Positions 5,677 to 6,670 of a stretch of DNA of 6,670 nucleotides are shown piece after piece (position 1 is the first letter of the stretch; every line of letters starts with the position of its first letter). Under the pieces are notes generated by a model. That model saw only the letters and a program-made list of their open reading frames with translations. It was not told where the DNA came from and searched no databases. The position numbers and the translations under genes are program-made. Source of the stretch: Candidatus Hydrogenedens sp. (GTDB lineage: Bacteria; Hydrogenedentota; Hydrogenedentia; Hydrogenedentales; Hydrogenedentaceae); contig DAOSUS010000112.1 of the NCBI GenBank assembly GCA_035378955.1, positions 1 through 6,670 on the forward strand, given 5' to 3'.

Positions 5677-6670
5677 ATGACGAAAATTCTTGTTTTAGAT
5701 AATTTAAGTGCAGAAGGGATTGAAATTTTTAAACAGGCGGGGTTTGAAGTTGATGTAAAACCTCCACAAAAGCCGGAGGAATTAGCACAAATTATTGGTA
5801 ATTATAACGGTTTGGTGGTTCGTAGCGCTACGAAGGTAACAAAAGAAGCACTTAAGAATGCAAAGAATTTAAAAGTAGTTGGTAGAGCAGGTGCTGGAAC
5901 TGACAATATTGATAAAGACTTTGCTACACAAATGGGTATTGTAGTGATGAATACACCGGGTGGAAATACGATTTCTGCGTGTGAACATACCTTTGCATTA
6001 ATATTGGCACTTTGTCGGAATATTCCTTCGGCTCACGATTCTATGATGGCGGGTAAATGGGACCGTAAAAAATATATGGGGGTTGAACTACGAGGGAAAA
6101 CTTTGGGGATTATTGGTGTAGGAAGAATTGGAGGAGCGGTTGCAAAACGAGCATTAGCGTTTGAAATGAAAGTAATTGCACATGACCCTATTTTAACACC
6201 TTTGAAAGCAGAGGCATTAGGGGTAAAATTAGTTAGTCTTGAGGAACTTATTCGGGAATCCGATTTTATCTCCATCCATACGCCTAAAACTGAAAAAACG
6301 AATAATATGATTCGTTTGGAACAGTTAAAACAGATGAAACCTAATTGTCGTATAGTAAATTGTGCTCGTGGAGGTATCGTTAATGAGGAAGACCTGGCAA
6401 CGGCACTTCGTGAGAAGATAATAGCGGGTGCGGCTCTTGATGTCTTTACTTCTGAACCTCCTGTAAACAATCCTTTCTTAGGGTTAGATAATGTAATATT
6501 AACACCTCATTTAGCCGCATCCACAGAAGAAGCACAAGTTGTTGTGGCTGTTGATATTGCAAAACAGATGGTTGATTTCCTTACCACAGGTGCTATTGTG
6601 AACGCAGTCAATGTGCCGAGCATAGACCCTGAAACAAAGAAATCTATTCAGCCACTTATAGATTTAGGGG
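5677..6670 (+). CDS. serA: D-3-phosphoglycerate dehydrogenase, partial (runs off right edge)
   Basis: This enzyme oxidises 3-phosphoglycerate to 3-phosphohydroxypyruvate with NAD, the first committed step of serine synthesis in the cytoplasm. The 331 residues present cover the whole catalytic part: the substrate-domain motif GRAGAGTDNID (69-79), Rossmann loop GVGRIGGAVA (147-156) with Asp170 ending the second strand (NAD preference), and catalytic Arg231 (CARGG), Glu260 (SEPP) and His278 (TPHLAAST). After the catalytic core the protein continues with AVDIAKQMVDFLTTGAIVNAVNVP, broken here by the family's usual step into the allosteric-substrate-binding domain. This marks the long type I enzyme (about 525 residues, with a C-terminal ACT domain) instead of the short form; the rest is outside the window. 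The start ATG has an AAGGAA-type ribosome site (5664-5669) at good spacing and gives the typical N-terminus KILVLDNLS. No serine-specific leader is evident. Confidence 0.95.
   Translation, partial: MTKILVLDNLSAEGIEIFKQAGFEVDVKPPQKPEELAQIIGNYNGLVVRSATKVTKEALKNAKNLKVVGRAGAGTDNIDKDFATQMGIVVMNTPGGNTISACEHTFALILALCRNIPSAHDSMMAGKWDRKKYMGVELRGKTLGIIGVGRIGGAVAKRALAFEMKVIAHDPILTPLKAEALGVKLVSLEELIRESDFISIHTPKTEKTNNMIRLEQLKQMKPNCRIVNCARGGIVNEEDLATALREKIIAGAALDVFTSEPPVNNPFLGLDNVILTPHLAASTEEAQVVVAVDIAKQMVDFLTTGAIVNAVNVPSIDPETKKSIQPLIDLG

Noticed and set aside
6033..6470. 145-codon open frame on the minus strand
   Set aside because: It lies entirely inside serA, antisense to conserved catalytic motifs, and its translation resembles no family; it is a shadow of the real gene.

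Overview
The window comes from an AT-rich bacterial chromosome. It holds conserved housekeeping genes at both ends and two secreted, membrane-anchored proteins in the middle. Nothing in it is clearly foreign. The order yicC-gmk-rpoZ-coaBC is shared by many bacterial phyla, so it says little about taxonomy. The best hint to the host is the pair of exported proteins with Glu-Gly-rich spacers, then Cys residues, a C-terminal hydrophobic helix and a basic tail. From memory, such EG-rich tails are common in lineages such as Candidatus Hydrogenedentes and some Lentisphaerae/Planctomycetes relatives. This is a low-confidence guess; the sequence alone does not fix the phylum.

Layout. Positions 1-244 (minus strand) carry the start of a putative lipoprotein gene that runs off the left edge and is not continued in the window. 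A short AT-rich divergent spacer with a good -10 box separates it from a plus-strand operon of four tightly packed genes: yicC (endoribonuclease-family protein), gmk (guanylate kinase), rpoZ (RNA polymerase omega) and coaBC (bifunctional coenzyme A synthesis enzyme), spaced by 3, 30 and 17 bp. The 176-bp gap after coaBC contains a purine-rich array of eight roughly 9-bp tandem units, an AT-rich imperfect hairpin and a -10-like box.

Next is a two-gene unit with a 7-bp gap. The first gene encodes a secreted beta-rich protein of unknown function. The second encodes a secreted zinc metalloprotease with an HEFTH motif, a distant His-Trp and a Met-turn, laid out as in leishmanolysin-type metzincins. 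Both proteins have an N-terminal signal peptide and the same C-terminal design: acidic E/G spacer, Cys motif, hydrophobic helix, basic tail. This suggests a shared cell-surface anchoring or sorting route and is the most interesting signal in the window. A 158-bp spacer with a strong Shine-Dalgarno and a 13-codon open frame leads to serA (D-3-phosphoglycerate dehydrogenase, long type), which runs off the right edge.

Together, the left block supplies nucleotide (GDP), transcription and cofactor functions, the right end starts serine synthesis, and the middle pair works outside the cytoplasm. Functional links between the blocks are not evident.
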